From the NCBI RefSeq assembly GCF_001528745.1, contig NZ_BCNS01000080.1:62001-126000 (forward strand): a DNA stretch of 64,000 nucleotides, written 5' to 3'. The stretch is from Marinobacterium profundum. Its GTDB lineage: Bacteria; Pseudomonadota; Gammaproteobacteria; Pseudomonadales; Balneatricaceae. The position numbers were made by a program, and so were the translations under genes. Position 1 is the stretch's first letter. Each line of letters begins with the position of its first letter. Under the pieces are notes generated by a model that worked only from the letters and a program-made list of their open reading frames with translations, was not told the origin of the DNA and did not search any database. This document shows, one piece after another, positions 15,616-24,184 of this stretch.

Positions 15616-16914
15616 CTAACCGATCAGGGACGGCAACCACATGGAGATGGGTTTAACGTAAGTTACCAGCAGTATCACGACCACCTCGCAGAGCACGAAC
15701 GGGATGGCATAGCGCGCCGCCGTGGCGAAAGGCACCTTGCCGAGCTGCGAGGCCAGGAAGAGCCCCACACCCACAGGCGGTGTCAGATGCGCCATGGACA
15801 GGTTCACCGTCAGCACCGCACCGAAATGCACCAGATCAAAGCCAATCGCCAGCAGAGTGGGCTTGAACAGCGGCACCAGCAGGTACATGGCGGCAATGGG
15901 CTCAAGGAAAGCCCCGGACACGATCAGCACCAGATTGAAGAACAGCAGAATCAGAATGGCGTTACCGCCGCTGATATCCAGAATGTAGTCGTTGAGCATG
16001 GTAGCCAGGCCCTGGGTCTGCATCACCCAGCCATAGACGGCCGAGGTCGCGATCAGCAGCACTATGACACCGATGGTACGGCCGGACTCGAAGATCACAT
16101 CGGGCAGCTGGGCAAAGGAAATCTGCTTGTACACAAAGCGATCGACCAGAAACAGATAGACCACGGCCACCGCCGCCGCTTCAGTCGCGGTGAAGATACC
16201 GGTATAGATACCGCCCAGGATAATCACCGGCGCCATCAGGCCCCAGAAGGCATCCTTGAAAGCGGCGAAAAATGTCGCCAGGTTGCGATCCTCGATATCC
16301 GCGCCCTTGTAGCCCCGTTTCTTGGAAATAAAGAGGACATAGCCACCCAGGATCAGCAGCATGGCCAGGCCCGGCCCGACACCGGCGGCAAACAGCTTGG
16401 GGATGGAGGTTTCGGTAATAACGCCATAGATGATAAAGCCGATGCTCGGCGGTATGACCACGCCAAAGGTGCAGCCGGCAGCGACCACGGCCACGGCAAA
16501 ACCACGGTCATAGCCGCGCTCCACCATGGGCCCGACCAGAAAGCTCAGCGCCGCCACTGTGGCGATGTTGGAACCGGACATCGAGCCCAGCATAGCGCCT
16601 GTGACCAGCACCGTGAGTGCAAGACCGCCCGGCAAGGGCCCCAGCATCATCTCGGCCAGGCGCACCAGCTTGATGGCGATGCCGGTGCGGGTAATCAGGT
16701 TGCCGGCAATAATAAACAGCGGTGTTGCCAGCAGCGGGAAAGAGTCCAGCGAGCCGGAAAAGATATAGGGCACCACACTCAGCGGCGCGATTTCAAACAC
16801 CACAAAGGCCATCAGGCCAGCAAGGCCGATGGATACAAAAACAGGGACGTTCAGGGCCAGAAAGCCAAAGAACACCATCAGGCCGATAATGGCCGGGTTA
16901 GTCAGTAACTGCAT
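15616..16914 (-). CDS. TRAP transporter large permease (DctM family)
   Basis: This is the large membrane subunit of the third TRAP system, 432 residues and complete. It contains A-G-C-T-F-G-V-V-I-P-P-S-I-G in the middle and H-L-T-P-P-V-G-V-G-L-F near residue 375. It lies 42 bases after the small permease gene rather than overlapping it. It is the last gene of the operon headed by the hydantoin-racemase-like gene, and its 3' end converges with that of the lysR gene. Confidence 0.95.
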   Translation of the reverse strand: MQLLTNPAIIGLMVFFGFLALNVPVFVSIGLAGLMAFVVFEIAPLSVVPYIFSGSLDSFPLLATPLFIIAGNLITRTGIAIKLVRLAEMMLGPLPGGLALTVLVTGAMLGSMSGSNIATVAALSFLVGPMVERGYDRGFAVAVVAAGCTFGVVIPPSIGFIIYGVITETSIPKLFAAGVGPGLAMLLILGGYVLFISKKRGYKGADIEDRNLATFFAAFKDAFWGLMAPVIILGGIYTGIFTATEAAAVAVVYLFLVDRFVYKQISFAQLPDVIFESGRTIGVIVLLIATSAVYGWVMQTQGLATMLNDYILDISGGNAILILLFFNLVLIVSGAFLEPIAAMYLLVPLFKPTLLAIGFDLVHFGAVLTVNLSMAHLTPPVGVGLFLASQLGKVPFATAARYAIPFVLCEVVVILLVTYVKPISMWLPSLIG

Positions 16915-16956
16915 AATTCAATCACTCGTAAGCTGGGGAAACCTGCAGGCGGCAGC

Positions 16957-17469
16957 TCAGTTCTGCTCATCTACCAAAGGCTTGTCGATTCGGTAGGCGC
17001 CCAGAATGAGACCTTGAATCGTGCGCAGGAAGGCCAGCGAAAACGCCAGGAACATGCCGCCGTTGATTACCCAGACCGGAATGCCGGTGGTCATGCTGGA
17101 CTGGCCACTCGCCAGGGCGCGCAGGGTGGTGCCGTAACTGAGCCAGGCCAGAAAACCGATAAACACCAGCATGCAGATGCCAACAATGACCTCGGTCACG
17201 CGCTGCCAGGCCGGTGGCAGCTTGTCGACCAGCAGCGGAATGCCGCCATGCTGGCCGGTTTTGCAGGCTGCTGCTGCGCCAAACAGGGCCCCCAACAGGA
17301 ACATGTAGCGGGCCAGCTCCTCCGACCAGGCAATGGAGTAGTGGAAAAAGAAGCGCGACAGCACCCCCATGAAGATCAGCACGACAATAGACCCGCAGAG
17401 CGTGACGACCGTAAATTTTTCCAGCCTGTCGAGCCAGCTGGTAGCTTTTGCAGCGACATATCTCATCAT
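16957..17469 (-). CDS. TRAP transporter small permease (DctQ family)
   Basis: This is the small membrane subunit of the third TRAP system. Translation most likely starts at one of two adjacent ATGs at 17469 and 17466, preceded by TGGAGA; the frame extends to 17496. It has about 170 residues and four hydrophobic segments. The family signature W-S-E-E-L-A-R-Y-M-F lies after the first helix pair. It is placed between dctP and dctM of the same operon. Confidence 0.93.
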   Translation of the reverse strand: MMRYVAAKATSWLDRLEKFTVVTLCGSIVVLIFMGVLSRFFFHYSIAWSEELARYMFLLGALFGAAAACKTGQHGGIPLLVDKLPPAWQRVTEVIVGICMLVFIGFLAWLSYGTTLRALASGQSSMTTGIPVWVINGGMFLAFSLAFLRTIQGLILGAYRIDKPLVDEQN

Positions 17470-17585
17470 CAGTCTCCAGTGGATGCGCATAGCCATGCTG
17501 TCAGGAATGCAGCCTGATCATTTCACACCAGACTCGCTCAGGGCGGGCAGCACCCGCCCCGGCTTAGCGTCTCAGTTAACAGCCC

Positions 17586-18623
17586 TCAGTTCAGCGCCTG
17601 CACCTGTGCTTCGACTTCAGTCACCAGCTCTGCCCCGACCTTTTCCTTGAAGGTGGCATAGACAGGCGCCACCTTGGCCTTGAAGCCCGCCAGCGCCTCG
17701 GCAGATGGCGTCTGGATAGTCACGCCCGCCTCTTCCATCACCTTGGCCAGATCCGCCTCTTCGCTGGCGGCCACCTCACGCTGATAGATCATGGCATCCT
17801 TGGCGGCCTGGCCCACCAGCGTCTGGTCTTCCGCCGACAGGCGGCTCCAGAACACATTGCTGGCCAGCATGCCGATGGCTTCGAAGGAATAATTCACCAT
17901 GGCAATGTTCTTGCTGACTTCATAGAAGCGCGATGAATAAATCAGCGGAATCGGAGAAATGCCGCCATCGATGGCGCCGGCCTGGAGCGCGGTAAATACT
18001 TCGGCAAAGCTCATGGCCACCGGCACCGAGCCAATGGCAGACCAGGAGTCGAGGTACAGCTCCAATCCCGGCGTGCGGATCTTCACGCCGCTGATATCAT
18101 CAACTGTCTCGATCGGGCCTGGGTTGGTATAGAGCTGAAAGAAGCTGCCGGAACCCCAGGCCAGGGTGCGAATCCCCTGGGATTCGAGTTTTGCAGAGAG
18201 TCTGTCGCCCACAGGGCCATCCATCACCGCCATGGCCGCATTGGTATCAGGGAAGATCCACGGCATGGATACCACCACGAAGTCAGGGTTGAGCTGGCTC
18301 AGCCAGGGAGTCGATTTCATGATGATATCGATGGCGCCGGCCTGGGCCATTTCCAGCTCCACGCGGTCATTGCCGCTAACCAGAGTACCGTTGGCATAGA
18401 CTTCAACCTTGTGTTTTGCGCCGCTGCGCTCCTCCACCAGCTCCTTGAATCGGTTGGCCGCCTTCACCCAGTTGGACGAATCCGACACAGTGGTGCTCAG
18501 GCGAATGGTCGCGGCGCTGGCGGAACCCGCAGCACAGAGAGCACCAGCGGTGATAACCGCAGCCGCCAGCAGGCTCTTTACGCGAGACTGTTTAAAAGCT
18601 GGCTGTTTCAGAGTTACGTTCAT
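17586..18623 (-). CDS. TRAP transporter substrate-binding protein (DctP family)
   Basis: This is the periplasmic receptor of the third TRAP system, 345 residues. The start at 18623 follows CAGGAG; the longer reading to 18665 is less likely. A signal peptide with a hydrophobic core at about residues 17-33 ends at G-S-A-S-A-A. The conserved I-S-G-V-K-I-R-T-P-G motif carries the ligand-binding arginine. V-A-M-S-F-A-E-V-F-T-A-L-Q is typical of the family. It lies 65 bases after the amidase gene in one operon, so its ligand is probably an amide, ureide or the acid formed from it. Confidence 0.94.
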   Translation of the reverse strand: MNVTLKQPAFKQSRVKSLLAAAVITAGALCAAGSASAATIRLSTTVSDSSNWVKAANRFKELVEERSGAKHKVEVYANGTLVSGNDRVELEMAQAGAIDIIMKSTPWLSQLNPDFVVVSMPWIFPDTNAAMAVMDGPVGDRLSAKLESQGIRTLAWGSGSFFQLYTNPGPIETVDDISGVKIRTPGLELYLDSWSAIGSVPVAMSFAEVFTALQAGAIDGGISPIPLIYSSRFYEVSKNIAMVNYSFEAIGMLASNVFWSRLSAEDQTLVGQAAKDAMIYQREVAASEEADLAKVMEEAGVTIQTPSAEALAGFKAKVAPVYATFKEKVGAELVTEVEAQVQALN

Positions 18624-18688
18624 GGTGTTACTCCTGTTGCGTTCAGTGTAGATGGCACAGGCCATCAGGTTTTTGGTGACTGTTTAAC

Positions 18689-20122
18689 TCAGCCGAAGGG
18701 CCATTTGGGCACGGCAAAGGCATGGCCCAGCGCCGCTTCTATCAGGTTGCCAAGCGCCAGTGCTCTGGCGTCCTGAAAACGTGGCACTATTATCTGCGCC
18801 CCCATCGGCAGGCCATTACTGGCCAGACCACAGGGCACCGAAAGGGCGGCATGAAAACTGTGATTGATGATCGGGGTAAAGACCGCGTGACCCCGGGCCG
18901 ATACCGCCTGGCCGTCAATGGTGTTGGGGCCAAGCTCAGTAAAGGCCCAGGCGGTACAGGGCGTGGTGGGGGTCAGCACCGCATCGCAGCACTCAAACAG
19001 CTGGGCCAGTGAGCGCTGTAACTGCGCTCGCTCAAAATACGCAGCTGCTACCGCGGTCCCGGACAGCGCCATGCCCTGCTCTATCTGGGCGCCAATATCG
19101 ACATCGAATTGATCTGGATTCTGGCGCCACTGCTCGCCGTAGAGCGCCGCTAATCCGGCAAACTGCAAGGTGGCAAAGGCTGCTTCACCAGCGCCCGGCG
19201 GCCAGACGGGATCGCGTTCTTCCACGAAGGCGCCGGCATCGCGCAGCAGCACCGCCACTTGCTCTATCGCCGCCGCTACCTCGGGCTCTACCGGTACGTC
19301 GAGCCCAAAGCGCGGGCTCAGAGCGATGCGCAGCCCTTTGACCGAGGCCAAAGCCGCGGCCGGATCATAGGCAGGCAGACCGACAGGGGCATCGGCATCC
19401 CGGGCATCAGCGCCCGCCAGTACCGGCAGCAGCAAGTTCAGATCGGCGACGGAGCGGCTCATCAGACCAATGACGCCGTTACCAAACAGCGGCTCCTGAA
19501 AACCGACCGGATGCGCAATCAATCCTGCGGAGGGCTTGAAGCCCACCACACCCGTATGGGATGCCGGGCGGCGCGTGGAGCCACCGCCATCGGTACAGAG
19601 CGCGAAAGGCCCGAGCCCCGCAGCCACTGCTGCCGCTGCCCCGCCTGAAGAACCGCCCGGCGTCATGTCCAGATTCCAGGGGTTGCGGGTCGGACCGTAA
19701 ACTTTATTCGTGGTCACGCCCTTGCAGGCAAATTCCGAGCTGTTGCTGTGACCCAGTATCAGCGCACCGGCCCGACGCAGGCGCTCTACCGCCACGGCAT
19801 CCGCAGGCGCCACAAAGTCGGCAAACAGCCGGGAACCCTGGGTGGTCTTTTGCCCCTGCACCCAGATAGTGTCCTTGACGCTAAAGGGCACACCCAGCAG
19901 GGGCGCGGGCTGCCCCGAGCGCTGCAAGGCTTCGAGCGCCGGCAGCTGACTAAGCACCGCCTGGGCATCGAAACGAATCAGCGCGTTGATCTGCGGATTA
20001 CGCTCGGTCACCGCGGCAATAAAGGCCTCGGCCACCTCGGCCAGGCTGAGCTCCCCCCGGGCGATGATCGCCGCAAGGCTCGCGGCATTCAGTGCTGGCA
20101 GACTCTGGGCAAGATGCCTCAT
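18689..20122 (-). CDS. Amidase signature family hydrolase
   Basis: This 477-residue cytosolic amidase (GatA/AtzF-like fold) hydrolyses an amide or N-carbamoyl bond. The Ser-cisSer-Lys triad can be placed: K83 in S-V-K-D-T, the Gly/Ser loop G-G-S-S-G-G (cis-Ser 158/159) and the nucleophile S182 in G-G-G-S-T-R. The usual T-D-T-G-G-S-I-R is here T-D-G-G-G-S-T-R, a mild change. It overlaps the upstream racemase-like gene by one base (TGATG), so the two are coupled, and the TRAP genes follow. It is not part of a GatCAB set, since gatB and gatC are absent. The substrate is unknown; hydrolysis of a carbamoylated or amidated product of cyclic ureide opening fits the context. Confidence 0.9.
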   Translation of the reverse strand: MRHLAQSLPALNAASLAAIIARGELSLAEVAEAFIAAVTERNPQINALIRFDAQAVLSQLPALEALQRSGQPAPLLGVPFSVKDTIWVQGQKTTQGSRLFADFVAPADAVAVERLRRAGALILGHSNSSEFACKGVTTNKVYGPTRNPWNLDMTPGGSSGGAAAAVAAGLGPFALCTDGGGSTRRPASHTGVVGFKPSAGLIAHPVGFQEPLFGNGVIGLMSRSVADLNLLLPVLAGADARDADAPVGLPAYDPAAALASVKGLRIALSPRFGLDVPVEPEVAAAIEQVAVLLRDAGAFVEERDPVWPPGAGEAAFATLQFAGLAALYGEQWRQNPDQFDVDIGAQIEQGMALSGTAVAAAYFERAQLQRSLAQLFECCDAVLTPTTPCTAWAFTELGPNTIDGQAVSARGHAVFTPIINHSFHAALSVPCGLASNGLPMGAQIIVPRFQDARALALGNLIEAALGHAFAVPKWPFG

Positions 20123-20868
20123 CAGCTGCGGTGCTCGATACGGGCTGCCAGGGCTGCACTGAGCCCAGTCGTATCCTTGGCGCCGGGACGTCTATAGGTA
20201 CCGGTTTCCGGCGCTTTCAAGTTCAAACTAACCAGCGCTTCGATCTGCTTGATGGCCGCCGCACAGCAATCGATCATCGGCACAGGCACGCGGTGGCGGA
20301 TACGATCCGCCAGCCCCGACAGAGGTGCACCGGCCAGCACTATCACATCAGCGCCGTTTTCCCGTACCGCTGCCAGGGCCAGTTCCGCCAGCAGGTCTTC
20401 CTTTTCCTCCCGCACTGCACCTATAGACTTGAACGGCTGATCCAGCATGCGGATAGCGCAGCAGCGGTCCTGCAGCTGATTCCACTCAACACATTCCTGG
20501 TACCAGGCGCCCAGTGCGGTGGAAAAGGTCACTATGGCGAATTTTTTGCCCAGCATGCAGGCGGTCAGCATGCCCGCCTCCGCCAGACCGACGATGGGAA
20601 TATCAAACAGCTCCCGCGCCGCTCCCAACCCAGGATCCCCGAAGGCCGCCAGAATGGCGCCATCTACCTGATCATGCTGCTGCGCCAGAATCTCCAGCGC
20701 AGCACTGGCGCCGATCACAGCTTCAGCCCGGTTGGCGATATAAGGCACACCGAAGGCACCCGTGGCAGGGATGATCTCGGTGCCCACCGCGGCATAGCGC
20801 GTTGCCACTTCGGTGAGCTGAGTGGTGAGAACTTCCGATGTATTGGGATTGAGCAAAAGGATTTTCAT
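20122..20868 (-). CDS. Hydantoin/allantoin racemase-like protein lacking both catalytic cysteines
   Basis: This 248-residue protein matches the hydantoin racemase (HyuE/HpxA) branch of the Asp/Glu racemase superfamily. It starts N-P-N-T-S near residue 7 and has the D-P-G-L motif at 78-81. In characterised racemases one catalytic Cys precedes F-G-D-P-G; here it is A75. The second Cys, in L-G-C-A-G-M, is replaced in L-A-G-A-P-L by G180 or its neighbour. Both acid/base residues thus seem lost, while fold motifs are intact. It may bind its ligand without racemising it, or use other chemistry. It is the first gene of the amidase-TRAP operon. Confidence 0.82.
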   Translation of the reverse strand: MKILLLNPNTSEVLTTQLTEVATRYAAVGTEIIPATGAFGVPYIANRAEAVIGASAALEILAQQHDQVDGAILAAFGDPGLGAARELFDIPIVGLAEAGMLTACMLGKKFAIVTFSTALGAWYQECVEWNQLQDRCCAIRMLDQPFKSIGAVREEKEDLLAELALAAVRENGADVIVLAGAPLSGLADRIRHRVPVPMIDCCAAAIKQIEALVSLNLKAPETGTYRRPGAKDTTGLSAALAARIEHRS

Positions 20869-20910
20869 AGGCGCCCCTGTAGCGGGTGTTTTTCATGATA
20901 CTGCCACCAT

Positions 20911-20934
20911 ATAATTCATAATTCAATATTTTTA
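20911..20934. promoter_or_regulatory. Putative operator/promoter block E of the racemase-amidase-TRAP operon
   Basis: The block starts 43 bases before the start codon. It contains ATAATTCATAAT (20911-20922), a near-complement of the A-C motif core. It also contains the 17-mer ATAATTCAATATTTTTA (20918-20934) found exactly at 12315-12331 near gntR. Confidence 0.45.
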
Positions 20935-21082
20935 GTTATGAGTTATAGATCTAAGCCTATGCACTATCCCCCGAACCCACCACAGGCTCGGCGAACCTTG
21001 CCGCTACCCGCCGGATAGGCACAGCGCAGCGAAGCCCATCAAGCCGCCAGCCCACCCACCAATGCGCCATGCCTGGCGTACA

Positions 21083-21112
21083 CAAAAAAAAGGCCCGCAT
21101 TGCTGCGGGCCG
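21083..21112 (-). terminator. Rho-independent terminator of the NCS1 permease gene
   Basis: On the minus strand there is a perfect 8-bp GC stem (GGCCCGCA/TGCGGGCC) with a 4-base loop, followed by eight T. It lies 43 bases after the stop codon of the permease. Confidence 0.9.
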
Positions 21113-21154
21113 AGGAAGTGCGAACTTGAACTATGTAATATACGCAGGCTTGAA

Positions 21155-22606
21155 TCAGGCCCGCTGTGCTGCTGGCACAGCCGCGCCGCGCATCAGCAAC
21201 CAGTGGATGGCACCACCCAGCAATGCGCCAATGACCCAGCCGTAGCCGGACAGCGCTTCCAGCGCTGGCACCCAGACTGTACCGATGGAAAAGACGCCCG
21301 CGACGCAGAAGCCCAGGATGGCCTTTTTGTTCCAGCCGCCGTCAAAGTAGTACTTGCCCTTGGGATCGGCCGAGAACAGATCCTGAATATCCAGATTGCC
21401 ACCCTTGATCAGGTAATAATCCACAATCATGATGCCGTATACCGGCGCCAGCACCGCCCCCAGAGTATCCACAAAACCGGCGATGCCGACCTGGCTGACC
21501 AACGAGACCCAGAGGCCGCCGATAAAGAACGCTATCACCGCCGTAATCAGCCCGCCCATGCGGAAGCTGATCTTGCTCGGCGCCAGGTTGGCGATGTCAT
21601 AGGCTGGCGGGATAAAGTTGGCCACCAGGTTGATGCCGATAGTAGCCGCAAAGAAGGTGATGGCGGCGACCACGGTGAGGAAGGTGTTATCCACCCGCGC
21701 GATAATATCGGTTGGGTTGGTCAGGGCTTCGCCGAATAGCACTACGGTGCCCGCTGTCACAAAGAGGGCAATAAAGGAAAACACTGCCAGGCTGACCGGC
21801 AATCCCAGCAGGTTCCCCTTCTTCATTTCCGACTCACTGCGCACAAAGCGCGAGAAATCACCGAAGTTGATCACCACCGCAGCAAAGTAGGCAATCATGG
21901 TGCCGACGATAGCCACGAAGGCGGAAAAGCTGCTGCCGGTGTAGTCCGAAGCGCCGCTGAAAATAGTGCCTACCGCATCCAGCAAACCGCCGCCGGCCTT
22001 GTACCAGATCACCGCCAGCAGTGCGAACATCACCAGATATACCAATGGGCCGGCCCAGTTAAGGAAGCGGGTAATCCAGTCGATACCCTGCCAGAACAGG
22101 TAAATCTGGAACAGCCAGACCAGCACAAAGGCGGTCCAGTCCACGGCGGTCATGCCGAGGAAGGTCGCGGTACTTTCGATGGTGAAGAGCGTATTGATCA
22201 GCAGCGCTATGGCGGTCGAGGCAAAGTAGGTTTGCACGCCATACCAGAAGATGGCGACGATACCGCGGATTACAGCGGGGAAGTTGGCGCCCCGCACGCC
22301 CATGCTGGCGCGAGCCATCACCGGATAGGGAATGCCATAGCGCACGCTGGGTGCGCCGGACAGATTCACCAGCCCCATGACGATAAAACCCGCCAGGATA
22401 ATAGCCGCAAACACCGCCCAGCCATTGAGGCCGTAGCTAATAAAGAGCGACGCCGCCAGGGTATAGCCAAACAGACTCTGGATGTCGTTAGACCAGACAT
22501 TGAATATTTCGAACCAGCCCCAGGTGCGTTTTTCCACCGGAATGGGCGCCAGATCCTCGTTGTACAAACTGCTGTCGATCTTTTTAATTGTTAGATTTTC
22601 ACGCAT
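21155..22606 (-). CDS. NCS1 family nucleobase/hydantoin/allantoin permease
   Basis: This is a twelve-helix sodium- or proton-coupled transporter of 483 residues, of the family that holds CodB, PucI and Mhp1. The N-terminal N-E-D-L-A-P-I-P and R-T-W family motif (about residues 16-28) and R-Y-G-I-P-Y-P-V (near 88-95) are present. S-G-Y-G-W-V-I-G marks the last part. The ligand cannot be told from sequence alone. The neighbouring hydantoin-racemase-like, amidase and dihydropyrimidinase genes make hydantoin, allantoin or a pyrimidine plausible. It is a single-gene unit with its own terminator. Confidence 0.9.
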   Translation of the reverse strand: MRENLTIKKIDSSLYNEDLAPIPVEKRTWGWFEIFNVWSNDIQSLFGYTLAASLFISYGLNGWAVFAAIILAGFIVMGLVNLSGAPSVRYGIPYPVMARASMGVRGANFPAVIRGIVAIFWYGVQTYFASTAIALLINTLFTIESTATFLGMTAVDWTAFVLVWLFQIYLFWQGIDWITRFLNWAGPLVYLVMFALLAVIWYKAGGGLLDAVGTIFSGASDYTGSSFSAFVAIVGTMIAYFAAVVINFGDFSRFVRSESEMKKGNLLGLPVSLAVFSFIALFVTAGTVVLFGEALTNPTDIIARVDNTFLTVVAAITFFAATIGINLVANFIPPAYDIANLAPSKISFRMGGLITAVIAFFIGGLWVSLVSQVGIAGFVDTLGAVLAPVYGIMIVDYYLIKGGNLDIQDLFSADPKGKYYFDGGWNKKAILGFCVAGVFSIGTVWVPALEALSGYGWVIGALLGGAIHWLLMRGAAVPAAQRA

Positions 22607-23179
22607 GGTTTTCCACCGATCTTATTAGGGCTGCTACGCCTGTGGGCTTGTGCCTACCCCGACCACCCCGGGCCGACATAACGCACTGAGCCATCATCCT
22701 CGATAGCCCTGCTTCAACATTACTGGAAACATTATTGTTAACAATGACAATAGAACACATATCGATTAAAAACAAAACAAAGATGTTTACAGAGATGTAC
22801 ACAAATAACCCCCAGCTGAATCGGCTTCATGCAGCCGAGACCAGACAGAACTGTTCACAAATGAGGGAAAGGCCACAGAATTGGACAAAAAGTCAGTTAA
22901 ATTGAGACAAGTTCAGAGAAATCAGGGGTTAGCCAACAAAGCCAGCAACTGCAAATGCTGCTGAAAATGGCGGCATGCCCACCTTGATGAGAGAGTATGA
23001 GGCGCAGGAAATTTCACTTTTCGTTAACAGTAGAGCCAACAATGAACGGCCGTACAGGTTTTGTCATTCAGCCTTTAGGTACTTTGAATGGGTCGCTTCA
23101 TAGTACGCCCAAGTCGCAATTGGACAGCGCCTAGCTTCAAGGGGAGAGGATACTACTTGGTCTACCGGACCCAAGCGAG
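22607..23179. other. Divergent intergenic region between NCS1 permease and fourth TRAP operon
   Basis: The 573 bp hold the promoters of both units. An exact palindrome, ATTGTTAACAAT, lies at 22734-22745 and a weaker related site, TCGTTAACAGTA, at 23021-23032. I see no gene here. Confidence 0.65.
22734..22745. promoter_or_regulatory. Perfect palindrome ATTGTTAACAAT, candidate operator
   Basis: This 12-bp perfect dyad has the TTGT-N2-ACAA form common for FCD-type GntR operators. It lies 128 bases before the NCS1 start and 435 before the fourth dctP. The GntR at 26062-26775 is a candidate binder. Confidence 0.45.
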
Positions 23180-24184
23180 ATGGAAATCATGAATTTAAAA
23201 CCTATTGCCGCCGCGCTCTTAACCCTTACAAGTCTGCTGCCCCTGAGCACACAAGCTCAAACCCGGATGGACTTTTCCAATGAGTACAATGCCAGCTCCA
23301 TACATGCCGAGGGCGACCTGTACTTTATTGAACAGGTCAAAGCACTAACGCAGGACCAGGTCGGTATCACGTTACATACAGGTGGAGCACTGGGTTTCAA
23401 GTCTGCCGACCATTTTTATGCGGTATCCGACAATGCAATTCAGATTGCAGACACACTGGCCGGTACGCTGAGTGGCATAGACCCCATTTTTCTGCTGTCC
23501 TCCCTCCCCTTCCTGGCGGAAAATGAAGATGAAGCTGAGGCACTCTACAAAATAGCGCGCCCCTATTACGAGCAGGTATTTGCCGACAACAACCAGGTTC
23601 TGCTCTACGCGTCCCCCTGGCCTGCCAGCGGCATCTGGGCCAAAAAGCCAGTCAACTCGCCGTCAGATCTGGAACAGCTCAAGATTCGCACCTATGACAA
23701 AAATGGCACCATTACACTGCGTGAAGCTGGGGCATCACCGGTTAAGCTTTCGTGGGCCGATGTAGTACCGCAGCTATCAACAGGCGGCATTGAGGCCGTA
23801 CTTACTTCGGCAGAAGCCGGAGCCAATGGCAGCTTCTGGGAACACCTGAATAACTACAGCGCTATTCAGTATGCGGTACCACTGAACATGGTGCACATGA
23901 ACAGGGACGAGTTTGACGGCCTCGAAAAGGAGCAGCAGCAGGCAGTTTTGGAAGCAGCCAAACGCACAGATGAGCATAACTGGCAGGAAGTACGTTCCCG
24001 CGTTGCCGCGAACTACCTGGAACTGGCTGAACATGATGTCGCTATCCAGAACCCTGTCTCGCCCGAGCTTTCCACTGCGCTTAAAAATGCCGCCAAACTG
24101 GCCATTGAGCAGTGGCTGGAAGCCGTTGGTGAGCGCGGAAAAACTATCATGACGCAGTTCGAGAAGAACGGCAGCGCTCAATGA
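23180..24184 (+). CDS. TRAP transporter substrate-binding protein (DctP family)
   Basis: This is the periplasmic receptor of the fourth TRAP system, about 334 residues. ATGs at 23180 and 23189 are both possible; neither has a strong ribosome site. The signal peptide ends near S-T-Q-A-Q. The ligand-binding region shows Q-L-K-I-R-T-Y-D-K-N-G (Arg near residue 172) followed by G-A-S-P-V-K-L-S-W-A-D. It overlaps the small permease gene by 4 bases (ATGA). The operon is on the opposite strand to the other three TRAP sets and ends beside a separate GntR regulator. Confidence 0.93.
   Translation: MEIMNLKPIAAALLTLTSLLPLSTQAQTRMDFSNEYNASSIHAEGDLYFIEQVKALTQDQVGITLHTGGALGFKSADHFYAVSDNAIQIADTLAGTLSGIDPIFLLSSLPFLAENEDEAEALYKIARPYYEQVFADNNQVLLYASPWPASGIWAKKPVNSPSDLEQLKIRTYDKNGTITLREAGASPVKLSWADVVPQLSTGGIEAVLTSAEAGANGSFWEHLNNYSAIQYAVPLNMVHMNRDEFDGLEKEQQQAVLEAAKRTDEHNWQEVRSRVAANYLELAEHDVAIQNPVSPELSTALKNAAKLAIEQWLEAVGERGKTIMTQFEKNGSAQ

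Noticed and set aside
18689-20122. GatA subunit of the tRNA amidotransferase
   Set aside because: No gatB or gatC is present, and the gene is coupled to a racemase-like gene and TRAP genes, so a catabolic amidase is more likely.
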